Part shown: positions 21,801-33,019 of the stretch, in pieces
Position numbering within the stretch: the first letter of the stretch is position 1
Layout of the letters: the number at the start of each line of letters is the position of its first letter
Assembly: GCA_025506515.1 (NCBI GenBank)
Contig: CM046456.1
Coordinates: 14,436,872-14,500,871 of the forward strand
Reading direction: 5' to 3'
Length of the DNA: 64,000 nt
Source: Flaveria trinervia
Taxonomy: Eukaryota > Streptophyta > Magnoliopsida > Asterales > Asteraceae
Made by a program: the position numbers and the translations under genes
Notes under the pieces: generated by a model
The model's input: only the letters and a program-made list of their open reading frames with translations
What the model was told of the DNA's origin: nothing
Database searches by the model: none

Positions 21801-23779
21801 ACACCTATGAATTGAACACGTGAAATGTAATTGAATTGGATTTAAGATTTTCAATTGTTTTTGTTTTCTTTAGTCATTTTATCTTTTGATTAATTAATTT
21901 GCTATACTTACGTCTCATATTTAGTATTTTTTAGGAATTTACTGTTTTGTTAGCATTACAAATTCATAGATAATAATAGTTTTTAGATTAGTTATAAATA
22001 GTTGGAAATCTTTTATTATTCAATCCGGTTTTAAGACCGATCCGACCATAGAAAGTGGTTGTCCTGTTGAATCAATTTCCGTCACTCGAGGTTCCTAGGC
22101 AGATTACCTCACGTCGAAGGAGAAGAGAACCCCCATCTCAGATCTACGGAGGAGTCGGTTCGCTCGTCCCGACTCGCTATGCTAGCTGCAACCACACCCG
22201 ACTCGAGAGGATCTAACCTTAATGGCCCAACTTCAACTTGGGCCTATCAAGTTTGGGCTCGCATCGGTTGGTCTAACTAAGATGATACATCTTTAAGGTG
22301 CATGACTAGTATGAATTGACATCTATCAAGTAACCTGGTGAAGTATGATTTTGATGTAGATCCTACTAATTTATAACTTCAAATCTAAGTAGAATTATGG
22401 TTTTAATTTAAGATTTTGAGCATATTCTATGATAAACCTTTTGAAATATGAGTGATGAGTACTTTTTTATTTTCTTGCAGATTTACAAGGGGAGATTAGA
22501 AAACGGGGCGTACGTTGCTATACGATCACTCTCATTGTTCAAAAGATGCTCAAAACGAAACCTTAAAGTTCGATTGGAATTGTTTTCAAAGCTTCGACAC
22601 CCACATCTGGTTAGCATCCTCGGTTATTGCATTGACGATGGCGGAGTAGAAGATTCGACTTCTAGCAAAATCTTCCTCGTGTACGAATACATATCTAATG
22701 GAAATTTTCGAGCTTTTCTCTCAGGTTGTCGCTAATCATGACCATATTGCTTATAAAACAAAAATATAAAATACTTTATCATGTATTGGAAAATTTACAA
22801 AATTTAAGCTTGGGTGACCGGTAATCACTGGTATGTAGTTCCGTGGTCACCCAAGTCATTTAATTTAATAGACTAAACAACAATATCATATGCAGGAAAT
22901 GGTCCAGAAAGAATACTTAAATGGTCAGACCGGTTAGCAGTTCTAATAGGTGCAGCAAAAGCTGTACACTTTCTACATTCAGGAGTGATCCCGGCTTCTT
23001 CTAGAAATCGTTTAAAGACGAACAACATACTGCTTGATGATTATCAGATCGCAAAGCTAAGCGATTATGGAATGTCTGTCATCACAGGAGAACTAGAACA
23101 ATTTGAGGTGTATGCCTCTTAAAATCTTCTTATATTTTTAGTATCATATTCTTGTAATACTTATAGTTCTTGTTTTTCTAATACAGGCAAAGGGAGATGG
23201 AACTAATAAATCATGGTAAGAAATTTCTTTTATAAAGATATTTTTTAGAAAAAATGTTATTTTAGTGATGAAACTAGAATTCTTTACATAAATGAACAAT
23301 TTTATGTACTGCCCATGTTTTATTATTGAATCTTATTATGGACTTGTGTGTTGCAGGCATTTGAAGAAGTTAGCGGACGATGTATATGATTTCGGATTCA
23401 TTTTGCTCGAAGCACTCGTGGGCCCTGTGGTAAGCGGCAAAGGCGAAGCCTTTTTGCTCAACGAAATGGTACGTTCGCCTTACTGCTCAACAACATATGG
23501 AGGGTGTTGGTTCGAATTTAATGTGTAAATGTTCTTTTTTTTTTAATTGAGCAGAGTTCTTTTGGAAGCCAAGATGGGAGACAACGAATTGTGGATCCGG
23601 TCGTGTTAACAACGTGCTCGCAGGAGTCTTTATCGATTGTGATATCGATCACGAACAAATGTATATCACCTGAACCAACAAACCGACCATCATTTGAGGA
23701 TGTGTTGTGGAACTTGCAGTATGCAGCTCAAGTGCAAACCACAGCTGATCTTGACTTAAAATCAGATGGTGCATCATAG
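18886..23779 (+). CDS. Inactive LRR receptor-like kinase (7 exons; At3g03770-like)
   Basis: A plasma-membrane receptor-like protein, probably signalling without kinase activity. Exons are 18886-20236, 20319-20452, 22481-22724, 22896-23107, 23187-23215, 23357-23468 and 23555-23779. All junctions are GT-AG and keep frame, giving about 768 residues (family usually near 800). ATG 18886 is the first methionine of the open frame. Residues 1-23 form a signal peptide. An N-terminal cap and about ten LRRs (LxxLxxLxLxxNxLxGxLP) fill 30-370. A transmembrane helix lies near 394-418 with basic residues after it, and a kinase-like domain near 470-750. The ATP-binding lysine is replaced (VAIR), the HRD loop is missing and DFG reads SDYG, so it is a pseudokinase. 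Overall layout matches Arabidopsis 'probable inactive LRR receptor-like kinase At3g03770' from memory of the family. A piece of this gene recurs at 41453-42090. Confidence 0.93.
20453..22480 (+). other. Large repeat-rich intron 2 of the receptor-like kinase gene
   Basis: About 2.03 kb between GTACAT and TTGCAG, whereas the other introns are about 75-170 bases. It holds a GGTCCGGTT / AAAACCGAACC inverted and tandem word region (20470-20670), a Helitron-like block ending at 21323, and a GC-richer block at 22075-22230 of unknown origin. It looks expanded by insertions. Confidence 0.8.
20960..21323 (+). mobile_element. Helitron-like sequence in intron 2 (3' end CTAG)
   Basis: It ends CCCCGCTACAATGCAAGAGGC...ACTAG followed by T: a GC-rich imperfect hairpin, then CTRR. 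The body has GTGATTCAACAG and CAACGTTTTTACGT-type words that recur near 61530-61570 before another ...ACTAG|T end at 61695, so both belong to one repeat family. The 5' end was not found. Confidence 0.4.
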
Positions 23780-24159
23780 TGTTTATTAATTTAAGGTTTT
23801 AGTTGTTCTTGTTCATATCCTTAAATCAAATGTTTTAGATTAACCTTAAGATTTCATATTTATCCATCAATATTTTTTATGAGCTTAATGAACCTATTAG
23901 GCTATCATACTTGAACATGATTAAAGCGTACTTGTTGACGGTGTAAATATCAAAATCAACAGTTCCCTTGTTATGCTTGAAATTCCAAAAAGAATCTATT
24001 GCACTTATTCAGGAAAAAAAAGTTAAGTATCGCGTCAAGCCTAAACAAACAAACAAGCATTTTTGAATTCTTCGTAAAGTCTTACTCATAACAGAGCTAT
24101 TAGTATGATCTAAGAAGCGTATGTGATATGGGGACACACCTTTCTTTTACATCGACTAA
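23780..24159. other. 3' flank of the receptor-like kinase gene
   Basis: AT-rich 3' untranslated and flanking sequence. No distinct polyadenylation signal can be singled out. Confidence 0.4.
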
Positions 24160-24461
24160 GAGCATCCACAATTGAATCCTTAAAAGTATGTAAGTATGTT
24201 TGGTATATTATATGGAATGGTTTTGAGTGGTTGTGAGTGAATAAAGAAAGAAAATGTTATTGTAGATTGGTATATTTGAAAAATCATTGTTCAATCCTTA
24301 CAAAATTTTAAATATTTTTTAAAGTGGTTGTGAGTGAATGAAAGAGAAAAAAACAATGATAAAAGTATAAAAAATATTATTTAATTGAAAAGGAGAGAAC
24401 AAATATATTAATTTTTAGTGTAATTATATGGATAAAGATAAAAAACCCGCTGTGAATGCTC
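24160..24461. mobile_element. Tourist-like MITE (PIF/Harbinger type)
   Basis: The 302-bp element starts GAGCATCCACA and ends TGTGAATGCTC, inverted repeats with one mismatch. TAA flanks both ends (24157-24159 and 24462-24464), the 3-bp duplication of PIF/Harbinger elements. The body is AT-rich with a duplicated GTGGTTGTGAGTGAAT word and no coding potential. It lies about 380 bp after the kinase stop codon. Confidence 0.75.
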
Positions 24462-24654
24462 TAAAACTATAGGTTTTATGTTATTATATTGTGCTAGCAG
24501 TACTAGGACGGTAATAAACTAGTTAACGATAGGGCTCCGATCACAAATACATAATGCAAAATAATCAATGCCAAATATAGGAATTTTCATTACGGAGGGA
24601 AAAACGGGATGGTTGTAACCGGATCGGGTAAAAACTAGAATGCTTTATCAATTA

Positions 24655-25207
24655 ACTAGTAAGGTGCAATTTGTTTTTTCAGAGGTAAACTATATAAGAT
24701 CTGCGGACCTGATCTCCAAACATCTTTAGAAGAAATGATGGATGCAGATCTGTGATAAGGGGTGCGACAGCAGCGAGGGGGAGGGGTGCGACAACGAGGC
24801 TTGACAACGACGAGGGGGAGGGGTGCGACTGCGAGGCTTGACAACAACGAGGGGGAGGGGTGCCATGGCGAGCCTTGATGGCGGCGACGAGGAGGGGTGC
24901 GACAGAGAAGGGGAGATTTCCTTACGGCGACTGGAGGGTGGTAGGTGGTAGGTGGAGACGAGAGGTAGGTGGATGATGAGAAAATGGTTTGAGAGAAGGT
25001 GATTTGGGAAAATGGTTGTGAGATGAGGTGAGAAGATGTGTGAAGTTGTGTTTTTGGGTCTGCACCAAGAAGAGCACGCATAAACGTTATTTAATGAAAC
25101 ATTTTCGAAAAAACAAACAATCTGCAGATGACAATGTCTGCGCGTGATCTGCATGGCGCAAACAGAAGAGGTTGCGTAGACTTTTTTTTTAAAACAAACA
25201 CCACCTA
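24655..25207. mobile_element. Possible TIR element with GC-rich minisatellite
   Basis: Left AGGTGCAATTTGTTTTTTC and right ...AAAACAAACACCACCT share an imperfect inverted repeat, but no flanking duplication is evident. Inside, 24760-24905 has four or so diverged copies of a GAGGGGTGCGACAACGAGGC-like unit. The open frames on the minus strand read this minisatellite and look non-coding. Confidence 0.4.
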
Positions 25208-25230
25208 AGTAATTCATAAAGATCGTCTAA

Positions 25231-26187
25231 TGACAGGATCAGTGATCACAAGTTTGATGTATTAGAGCGTAACGCAGCAGAATAAGAACAAGAATTAGAC
25301 AAATTGTAGCAAGAATTTGATACTCGTATGCATTAAGAACAAATACGGTTATAATGAGAGAATAGATTTCTGTAACAAGGAATGTTTCTATAATATCGAA
25401 TATTTTTGATCAAATCATTCTACTTATTACAATAGGTTGACACTCCTTATATAGAGTGCAATCGCTGCTGCTATCACGGGAAAGTGACAACTGGCAGATC
25501 TATTACAAAAATAACTAACTCTTAACAAACTACTGAAATGTTCACAACTACTGAGAACATATCAGAGTGTTAAGTACAAAATATGAAACTACTGATAAGA
25601 AACTACTGAAACTACAACGACTGAAGAACAAGCTCTTCAGTCATTTTACAAAACTACTGAAAAAAATAAAACTACTGATGAGCACAACAACTGAAGAAGT
25701 ATTCTTCAGCTGTTGTGTCAAACTACTGAACAGATAAAACATAAAACTACTGAAATGTAAACCATCACAACTACTGAAGAAGACCTCTTCAGCTGTTGTG
25801 ACAACGTCTGATACTTTGGTCTTCAGCACTTGTGTCTTCAGACTTTGTCTTCAGCACTTGTGTCTTCAGACTTTGTCTTCAGCACTTGTCTTCAGCACTT
25901 GTCTTCAGACTTTGTCTTCAGCACTTGTCTTCAGCACTTGTCTTCAGACTTTGTCTTCAGCACTTGTCTTCAGACTTTGTCTTCAGCACTTGTCTTCAGA
26001 CTTTGTCTTCAGCACTTGTCTTCAGACTTTGTCTTCAGCACTTGTCTTCAGACTTTGTCTTCAGCACTTGTGTTCAGACTTTGTAATCAGTTTTTGTCTT
26101 CAGCTGTTGTGGTCTTCAGTAGTTGTTGTGACGTCTGTGGGACTTAAAGGTTTTCTGATCCGGCTCATTGGTTCTTTTGGTCCAACA
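25231..26187 (-). repeat. 3' LTR of element A
   Basis: On the plus strand it runs TGACAGGATCAG ... GGTCCAACA. It aligns throughout with 39400-40349. It contains a TATA box (CTATATAAGG on the minus strand, 25444-25453), many AAACTACTGA words (25530-25790) and a CTTCAG minisatellite (25822-26098). Confidence 0.93.
25822..26098 (-). repeat. 26-bp CTTCAG minisatellite in 3' LTR of A
   Basis: The unit on the plus strand is ACTTGTCTTCAGACTTTGTCTTCAGC, repeated about ten times with some half-units, in which the words ACTTGTCTTCAG and ACTTTGTCTTCAG alternate. The three plus-strand ORFs across it are periodic translations of the array, not genes. Confidence 0.85.
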
Positions 26188-26201
26188 AACTCCCCCTGAA
26201 C
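26188..26201 (-). other. Polypurine tract of element A
   Basis: On the minus strand GTTCAGGGGGAGTT ends exactly where the 3' LTR begins (TGTTGGACC). It primes plus-strand synthesis and fixes the LTR boundary. Confidence 0.9.
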
Positions 26202-28373
26202 CAATGCAACCAAAACCTTTAACTTTATTGAGGTCCCACTTATTGTTGGCAGAATGGTTGGTCTTTTTCCTTCTTGATCAGTTGAGAAGATGACCCATAT
26301 AAGCACTGGCCTGGGAATGAGTTTCTGATGATTTTGTTGGCAATGTATGGATGGGAGCTCTGTATTGGGGAATTGGACACTGAGCTGTTCCCCCATCCAT
26401 GAGACTCACTTCCCATGTATAAGCCTGTAGGATTCTCTGGTGTATGCTCTGAGAAACATAATTTGTTCTTCCATGGTTAGGTTCTCAGCTTCACCATCAA
26501 ACAATCCTTCATGCCCATACAACTCTGAGATGTACTTGGCCTGTTTGCCATTTTTGAGCTCAACTGTTGTAATCTGTTTGTATGCAAACTCATAAGGATG
26601 AGTCCCTTCAAGTAACAGACTGAGCTCATTTTGTTTGAAGTTCTCAAGCTTCTTGTAGACTAACCCCTTTTAATAACTATGTTCTCTAACATCTTTTGTC
26701 TTTTGGCTGGTAGTCTCATAGGCCTTCTTGAAATCTTCTACAATCTCCAGGGTGATACTACAAGGACCACTGTGATCTCTTCATCTACGATCCTTTTTAC
26801 TTGGCCCTTGTATCTCGAAGGAATGTCTTTCTTTACAATCCTGTGAGCCACCCTGGGATCAGGCCATACTCTCACCTTTTCCTTCTGATATTGAAATGTG
26901 TTGGCAAGGGTGTACAACCTCAGAGCTTCTTTCTTCATACTAATTATTGATGAAGAAGCAGCATAAGTTTTGTCGATGCTTTTCAACATCTCATCGTCAT
27001 GAAGCCTTTGCTGCTGCTCTTCTTCAATCTTTATTCTCACAGTTTCCATCTGTGAGGTGGGAGTGATGGGCATGGGTTTGGCTTTAGGCAATGTTAGGAC
27101 TGCAGACAGAGGCAACCTATGTCACACCCTAACCTTGACGGCGGAAACGTCGAGGAGTGAGAGTTAAGATCGTTCACAGCCACATAACGCTATTATTAAC
27201 CCAAATATAATTTTATCATAAAATTCGATTGTATTATTACAAGCATAAGTACCAAAGAAATAACACCATAACATAAAAGATAACAAGTCGTTTAATTTAC
27301 TTATTTATCTAGGTCCATTCCTAGATGTGTAAGCTTCAATGTGTAGGAATCAAACTTGGGCGTTTCCTGAAACATGTTAAAAATAAAAGGGTCAACAATA
27401 ATGTTGGTGAGCATTCCATAGATTTTAATACATAGATTATATAAAGATGGCAATTCAAGTCATAAGTTAGTGAATAAAATGATTAGGGATGTTATGAACA
27501 ATGCAACAATCAAACCTCGACAAAATTTTACAAGTCTCAAACGTTACAAGATTATACGATCAGCTAAGTGTACTTGGATCAACCAAAGCAGGCTTGTCTT
27601 GCCCATAGATCTATGACTTCGCTGGGCTAGCATTAGTTAATGATTGTACATATAACGCCATAACATGGTAACCACAAAAGTTCAACTAACCATAACTTTG
27701 CATGATGAATTTGCCATGAAGATTACAAGTCTCAAATAAGTTTACAAGTGCAAATGATAATAAGTTAACATGTTTCACCCCAAAGTGTGAAAATAAAAAA
27801 AGGGGTATGGAAATACTCACATGATCAAAAGTATTTATAGGATGATTAATAAGAAAATAATTAAAAGCGTCAATTCAGCGTAGTCCTTCACAATGCACCT
27901 AATATATGTATTTACAAGATTTAAGTTTTAGATTAACGTTTAAACATAATTTAGGGTTTCAAGGGAAAGCTTGGGATTCCTTGATATATATATTTAAGAA
28001 AAAGAATTACATTGTTTTAATAATGAAGACATAAACTTTGAATCGTTGATTTGGTTAACAAAACAAATTATAAGGTGTAGGTAACTTTTTATATCTTAGC
28101 TTATAAAAATTATAAATTTTAAACAATAAAGTGTGAACCAATAATAATAATTTTTTTTATGATTTAACCCATTATTCAAAGTTTTCTTTATATAAAATAC
28201 CAAATATAATCCTTGTTTTACAAACTATTAACTTAAATAAATAAAAAAAAATAATTTTACAGAAATTTATTAGAGTGCTTAAAAAAAATATTTATAAAAT
28301 TACTTTTAGTAATTTATCAGAATTTTTATATAATAATTTTTTTTAAAGGCTGAAAACCCCCAAAAAGAAAATG

Positions 28374-28447
28374 TGAGGTTGCCCGGGTTCGAACCCGGGA
28401 CCTCATGTTTAACAGTGTACAGTCTTAACCAGTGAACCAAGGCTACA
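28374..28447 (-). other. tRNA-like sequence with Pol III A and B boxes
   Basis: On the minus strand a perfect B box GGTTCGAACCC (28385-28395) sits in a T-arm-like hairpin with CCCGG stems. About 33 bases upstream, TGGTTCACTGG (28429-28439) fits the A box loosely. Length between likely ends is 74 bases. The acceptor stem does not pair well and no anticodon loop can be assigned safely, so this is a tRNA-derived or tRNA-like segment within the LTR rather than a tRNA gene. Confidence 0.55.
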
Positions 28448-29108
28448 GCCGCGGTTTAACTTGGTTTGAAAATTTTTTTAAACACAAGGTACCAGATTTC
28501 CCCATTCCCTTAGAACCCTAATCGATTGGGCCACAAATTGAACGTCAAATCGATTGTGTTAATGGATACAAACATGGGGCTTTGATTCCCCGTGTAAATA
28601 TGAACAAAATAATGTGTCTATTACCCGTTTTGATAAAGAATTGAAGATGAACAATATGAGGATCGAGTCGTGACCGAGCGTTGTTTCAATATGTGAGCAA
28701 ACGACTAAGAAAACCAAATTAAACTTGTGTGAAGCTTCGTATAGTGATCTTGATGCAAAGCCCTCTATCAATTGATGGTTAGGAGGCTCGGAATGTGATC
28801 AACGAGTGGATGACAGTTTGCGATGAAAGTGCTAAACGAGTTCTAAGTTTGTGTTTGATTCAGGTGAAATTGAGAGATGTAAACGATTAAGATTGCTTAG
28901 ATGATTGATTAGGTGTGTTTTTTTAAGTTATTATTACGATTTAAGGGACGAACGGTTGTGTCATTGAAGGTTCGGTTATAGAAATTGTTTGAGGTTGTAA
29001 CCGGTGTTTGAAGATGATTAATTGATGAGCATAAGTTCGAAACGTTCAAACGAACCGATTGGAATGATTTTGGTACCAATTTAAGGGTTTCGGGTGGATT
29101 TGGGGTCA

Positions 29109-29146
29109 CCGGCGCCGCGCCGGACTTGGCCGGCCGGCGGCCGGAA
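29109..29146. repeat. GC-rich palindromic island
   Basis: GGCGCCGCGCCGG and GGCCGGCCGGCGGCCGG occur in AT-rich surroundings, within the solo LTR just downstream (minus strand) of its start region. It could form strong hairpins. Confidence 0.6.
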
Positions 29147-32100
29147 ATACGGAAAGAGAGAAAGGGGGGTTTGGGTTTAGTTATTATTACACCATTAGTC
29201 CTTGTGGTTTCCAGTTTGTTATTTCGTGCCCAAACTTTCTTTTTAATGTTTCTAAATTGACAAAGAGACCCCTTGAACTTAATTAAGTTTAATGCTTAAA
29301 CATTTTCAAGTTTAGTAATTTTCATTTCATATCACCTTTATTGTTCTAATTATAATATTAATATCATTATTATTATTATTATTATTATCATAGTTATTTA
29401 TTTAATATGATATAATTATCACTATTAAATTCCAATTTAGAGTAAATTTACGACAAATCCATAAGTAACCCTTAAGTTTCGTATATGCCAACATAGCCCT
29501 TACAAGAATTTAACGATGCAAACATTTAATTTAACGTAAAATTCAAGATGTTACAGCCTATCTTCTTCCACATCATCCTCTTCTTCTTCTTCTTCTAGCC
29601 TCAACACCCTTCTCTTCTTCTTCTTGGGTGCATCATAGGCTGTTGGTTTAGAGGGTAAGGGAGTTGGTTTTGTGGGTTGTGGTTGTGGTTGTTTTGGAGA
29701 GAGAATGTTGACAGGCTGAGTTAGCATTTTAGAGGTGAGTGTGGCTTTTGAGTGTTTGGCTAGCTCAGTCCTGCTCCCTGCTCCTGCTTCATTCAACGCT
29801 TCGACTACTAAACCCTTAGTGTATGCTTGAGACGAACAATCTTGGAGGTTATGGCCAAGATACTATCCCTGGTCCATGATTTAATCTCGATCAATGATCT
29901 CCCAAGATATTTTGCAATGAATCTGATCATGATCTCTAGTCTCTCTCTTTCTAATGCATCATAACTTGCCCATATTGAGTTAATTTCTTCAACTTCAAGT
30001 CTCCTGATCTCTGAGTCAAGCTGTGCAGTATCGAACCCTTGTCTATACAGTTGATCAATAATGGCATCCATTGATTTACTATGTGTAGCATCTGCCATTT
30101 TGATCATCTCATCGAGTTGGAGTTCTTTCTCTTTTCCTTCCCTTCCTCTCTTCTTATATGTGACATGAAAGTCTTTGTGACTTTCACCCACTTGATCATT
30201 TTCGGTTCCCTTCACAGACTCCTCTTCCTTCTCAGTTTCCTTTTCTTTCAGTTTGCTCTTCCTCTTTGCTTTCACTGACTGACTCTCCCTTTTTTTTGGT
30301 TGCATTGGTTGCAAGGGTTGAGTAGCAGAAAGCCTGTGCTCACAATCTCCTCCACCAGGGGTTGTATGATTGAGGGAAGCCTCTCATCCATGGTTTTGAT
30401 CACAATGTCTGTGATCATTGGGGTGATGAGAGGTAGGGTTTCTGAAAGATAGCAACTGTTTGCTCAGAGGGGTTCTGTCCCTGAGAAGCAGTGCCAGAAA
30501 CAGAAGCTGGTGGCTTGGGAGTTTTTAGTGGCTGAGTGTGTGGGAGACCTTCAGGTGAAGGTGCCATCTGTGGTTTATGTTGGTGGCAGATGGACTTGCT
30601 TCTTGAGAGAATTGGTCAAGTAGTCTTTGTAGTCTACTGACTTCTTCCTCAAGAATTGTGTTCTGGGCCAGAACATCATAAAAGAAGCCCAGGTCATCAT
30701 CAGCAGATGCTGAATCACCTGACCTCCTGCTTGTAGCAGGATGTACATGCACTGGGTGTAGACCAGTTTTAGCATGTGCCCCTTTTTCTTGGAACTGGGG
30801 ACTTCCAGCCTCAGGACTATGTCCTTCATCAGCTGTTGCCTCTAGTGAGGTCTTAGCTATGTTACCAGCCTCATTCTGATCATGTGCTGATTCAGAAGAG
30901 GTGGCAGCCTCACTAGATGTTCTAATCTCCATATCCACACCAGGAGATAGAACGTGTAAACCCCGGTGCTGTGGGTTGTCAGAAGCATGGTGATCCTCGT
31001 CCTCAATAGCTGTGGTTCTCCCCTTTGTTGGTGGTTGTTGGGGAGGAGGAGAGGCATGCAGCTGAGTCAGCACGTTTGCAATGATAATGGTTGGACTTTG
31101 GGGGGCGGTTGCATGGGGAGATGGGGTAAAAGCAGTGTGCACCTGGGGAGAATGGTGCTCTTCAATGGCAATCTCCTCAAATGAGGAAGATCCCAGATTT
31201 GTGGGTACCCCTTCTGTGGTTGCTGCAGGCTCCTTTTGAGAGGAATCCTGAGCGGCTGTGGCTGGGAGAGTCTCTGATACTGCTGGGGGTTTAACCAGTG
31301 GTATAGCCTGCCTTGTGGTACAGGGCATCTTCAGGGGACTCATCTCCCTGAATAGCTGTTTCGGGGCTTTTGTTTTTTGGTTTGGTGGGGACTCTGGATT
31401 TTGAGGTGGTGGCTGTGGGTTCCAGCTGCGTGGGTTTTCGCAGCTTGGCAGCCATTTTCAGTGATTGGTCAGAGTTGTGCCGGGAGTATACTTCCGGCAG
31501 TACAGCCATAGCAGGGACTCCCAGGCCAACAAGTCCCTCAGCTTGAAGCTGGTTTTCAATTATGGCCATTATGAACCGAGGATATAATATCCAACGGTTA
31601 GCAGTTTGTTTTTGGGCCATATCCTTGAGCTCAAAAAATAGTATTTCAGAAAAATTTAAAGGTTGTTGCTCAAGGATGGAGTACATTACCTGTTGCCACC
31701 TTGTGGACATTTGATCCCATGATGAAGTCTTGGAGGCAAGGCATACATTTACCATATGAAATATGAGACGTTCGGCATCCGGGAAATGTTTCTTCAGTAT
31801 GGTAGATGCACTCAGGTTACCCTGGTATCCATGGTGGGCAAATGATTGATCTGTTGTGCCCTTTGGATAACCAGTTGGGAAAGTGGCATCATCCAGATTA
31901 AGGGTTTGGCGAAGAGTGTCTGGAGTAATGACCACTTTTTGGCCATGGACAAACGATTGAAGAGACTCTGTGTCATTCTCCTCAGAGACCAGAGTGACGT
32001 TTGTCCAGAATTGGTTAAGGGATTCGGCATATATGGTGGGATTTACCAGAAAAGCCGTTTTGTAGGGTGACTGAACCATTAAATCAATGGCGTTGTGAAA

Positions 32101-32298
32101 CTTGGTCCAGTATGGCGATTTGGTGAGATGTGCGACACAGTTGTGTCGTGGTTTTAGTTGCATGGTCGCCATTGATGAAGAGAGGGTAGAGAGTTTTTGA
32201 ACGTTAGGTTTGAGAAGAGAAGATAAAAACTCTGAAGGTGGGATAAGGTATTTAAAGGGTCGGGTTAGAAAACGACTGAAGGTTTTGGTGTGAGTCAT

Positions 32299-33010
32299 CA
32301 GTTGTTGAAACTACTGATGACGTGGTATTAACTTTCAGAGGTTTGAAAAGGCTGACCGTATTGGTGTGATCAGCATTGTTATAACAACTGAAGACTTGGT
32401 TTTAACCGTCAGACGTTGAAACAGCTGAAGTCTCTGATTTAGTCATCAGTAGTTATAAAAACTACTGAAGACAGTTTTGACTTCAGGTGATGAAACAACT
32501 GAAGACTTGGTATTAGTCATCAGTAGTTGTGAAACTACTGAAGACAGTGGTTTTGTCAGCAGTTGTTGTACAACTGAAGACTTGGTGTTAGTCTTCAGTA
32601 GTTGTAAACTACTGAAGACATAGTTTTGGCTTCAGTTGTTTTAATGAAACAGCAGTTGTAGAAACAACTGAAGAGTAATTACTCATCAGCTGTTTTCGTC
32701 AATTCATAGCTTTTCAGCTGTTTCATACTGTCCTCAACACTTACTCATCAGACTTTTCAGGTTTTTCATAGGACATCAGTAATCTGCATTTCTGACATCA
32801 GTAGTTGTAGCTGCATCACTGTTGTGACTACATCAGCTGTTGTAGCTACATCAGCTGTTTTAACAGATAAAGTACTTCAGTACTGGTGAGGTATGTAGCC
32901 TTCAGTAGTTTAAAAACTACTGAGGGTAAAAAAAACTCATCAGTACTTATATGTGACATAATGAACTAATGATCATCGGTACTTGTGAGCTGAGATCATC
33001 AGTAGTTGTC
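32299..33010 (-). repeat. Palindromic CAGTAGTT/AACTACTG repeat field in element A
   Basis: Between RNase H and the extra ORF, the words CAGTAGTT, CAGTTGTT, AACTACTGAAG and ACAACTGAAGACTTGG recur about every 20-40 bases. The clearest unit is 32591-32619, with arms GTCTTCAGTAGTT and AACTACTGAAGAC around a GTA loop. The same words fill the LTR (25530-25790). No gene is present. Confidence 0.75.
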
Positions 33011-33019
33011 ACTTATTCT

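Larger units (their letters stand above)
27120..29555 (-). mobile_element. Ty3-type solo LTR inside element A
   Basis: On the plus strand TGTCACACCCTAACC ... GATGTTACA; read on the minus strand it is TGTAACATC ... GGGTGTGACA, the terminal pattern of plant Ty3 LTRs. Flanks ACCTA (27115-27119) and GCCTA (29556-29560) are a 5-bp duplication with one mismatch. There are no coding domains, so it is a solo LTR of about 2.4 kb. It holds a tRNA-like sequence (28374-28447) and a GC-rich palindromic island (29109-29146). Confidence 0.85.
26408..32298 (-). pseudogene. Extra coding region of element A, function unknown
   Basis: It lies between RNase H and the 3' LTR, the position of the so-called env-like ORF of Sireviruses. 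ATG is at 32298. The first frame (32298-31291, 335 aa) encodes a globular segment with SPYWTKFHNAIDLMVQSPYK, SLNQFWTNV and RWILYPRFIMAII. A one-base shift leads into a Ser/Thr/Pro-rich acidic part (31343-30525) ending in a heptad-like helix ILEEEVSRLQRLLDQF. Then come a Lys/Glu-rich segment (30314-29808) and a PKKKKRR basic cluster with an acidic run (29640-29560). After the nested LTR the frame resumes exactly with helical sequence (27115-26738) and, after a frameshift and stop, ends near 26408. I see no signal peptide or transmembrane helix, so an envelope role is not supported. Function unknown. Confidence 0.65.

Noticed and set aside
24656..25217. Two overlapping proline/serine-rich minus-strand ORFs
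   Set aside because: They overlap in different frames over a minisatellite and have no conserved motif.
25798..26199. Overlapping plus-strand ORFs with repeated LCLQHLSSDFVFSTC peptides
   Set aside because: All frames are open because of the 26-bp array in the LTR; the copy at 39965-40443 is the same effect.
28374..28447. A functional tRNA gene
   Set aside because: The T arm is good but the acceptor stem does not pair and no anticodon loop can be placed.
32591..33010. CRISPR-like repeat array
   Set aside because: Units are palindromic, variable in spacing and sit inside a plant retrotransposon.
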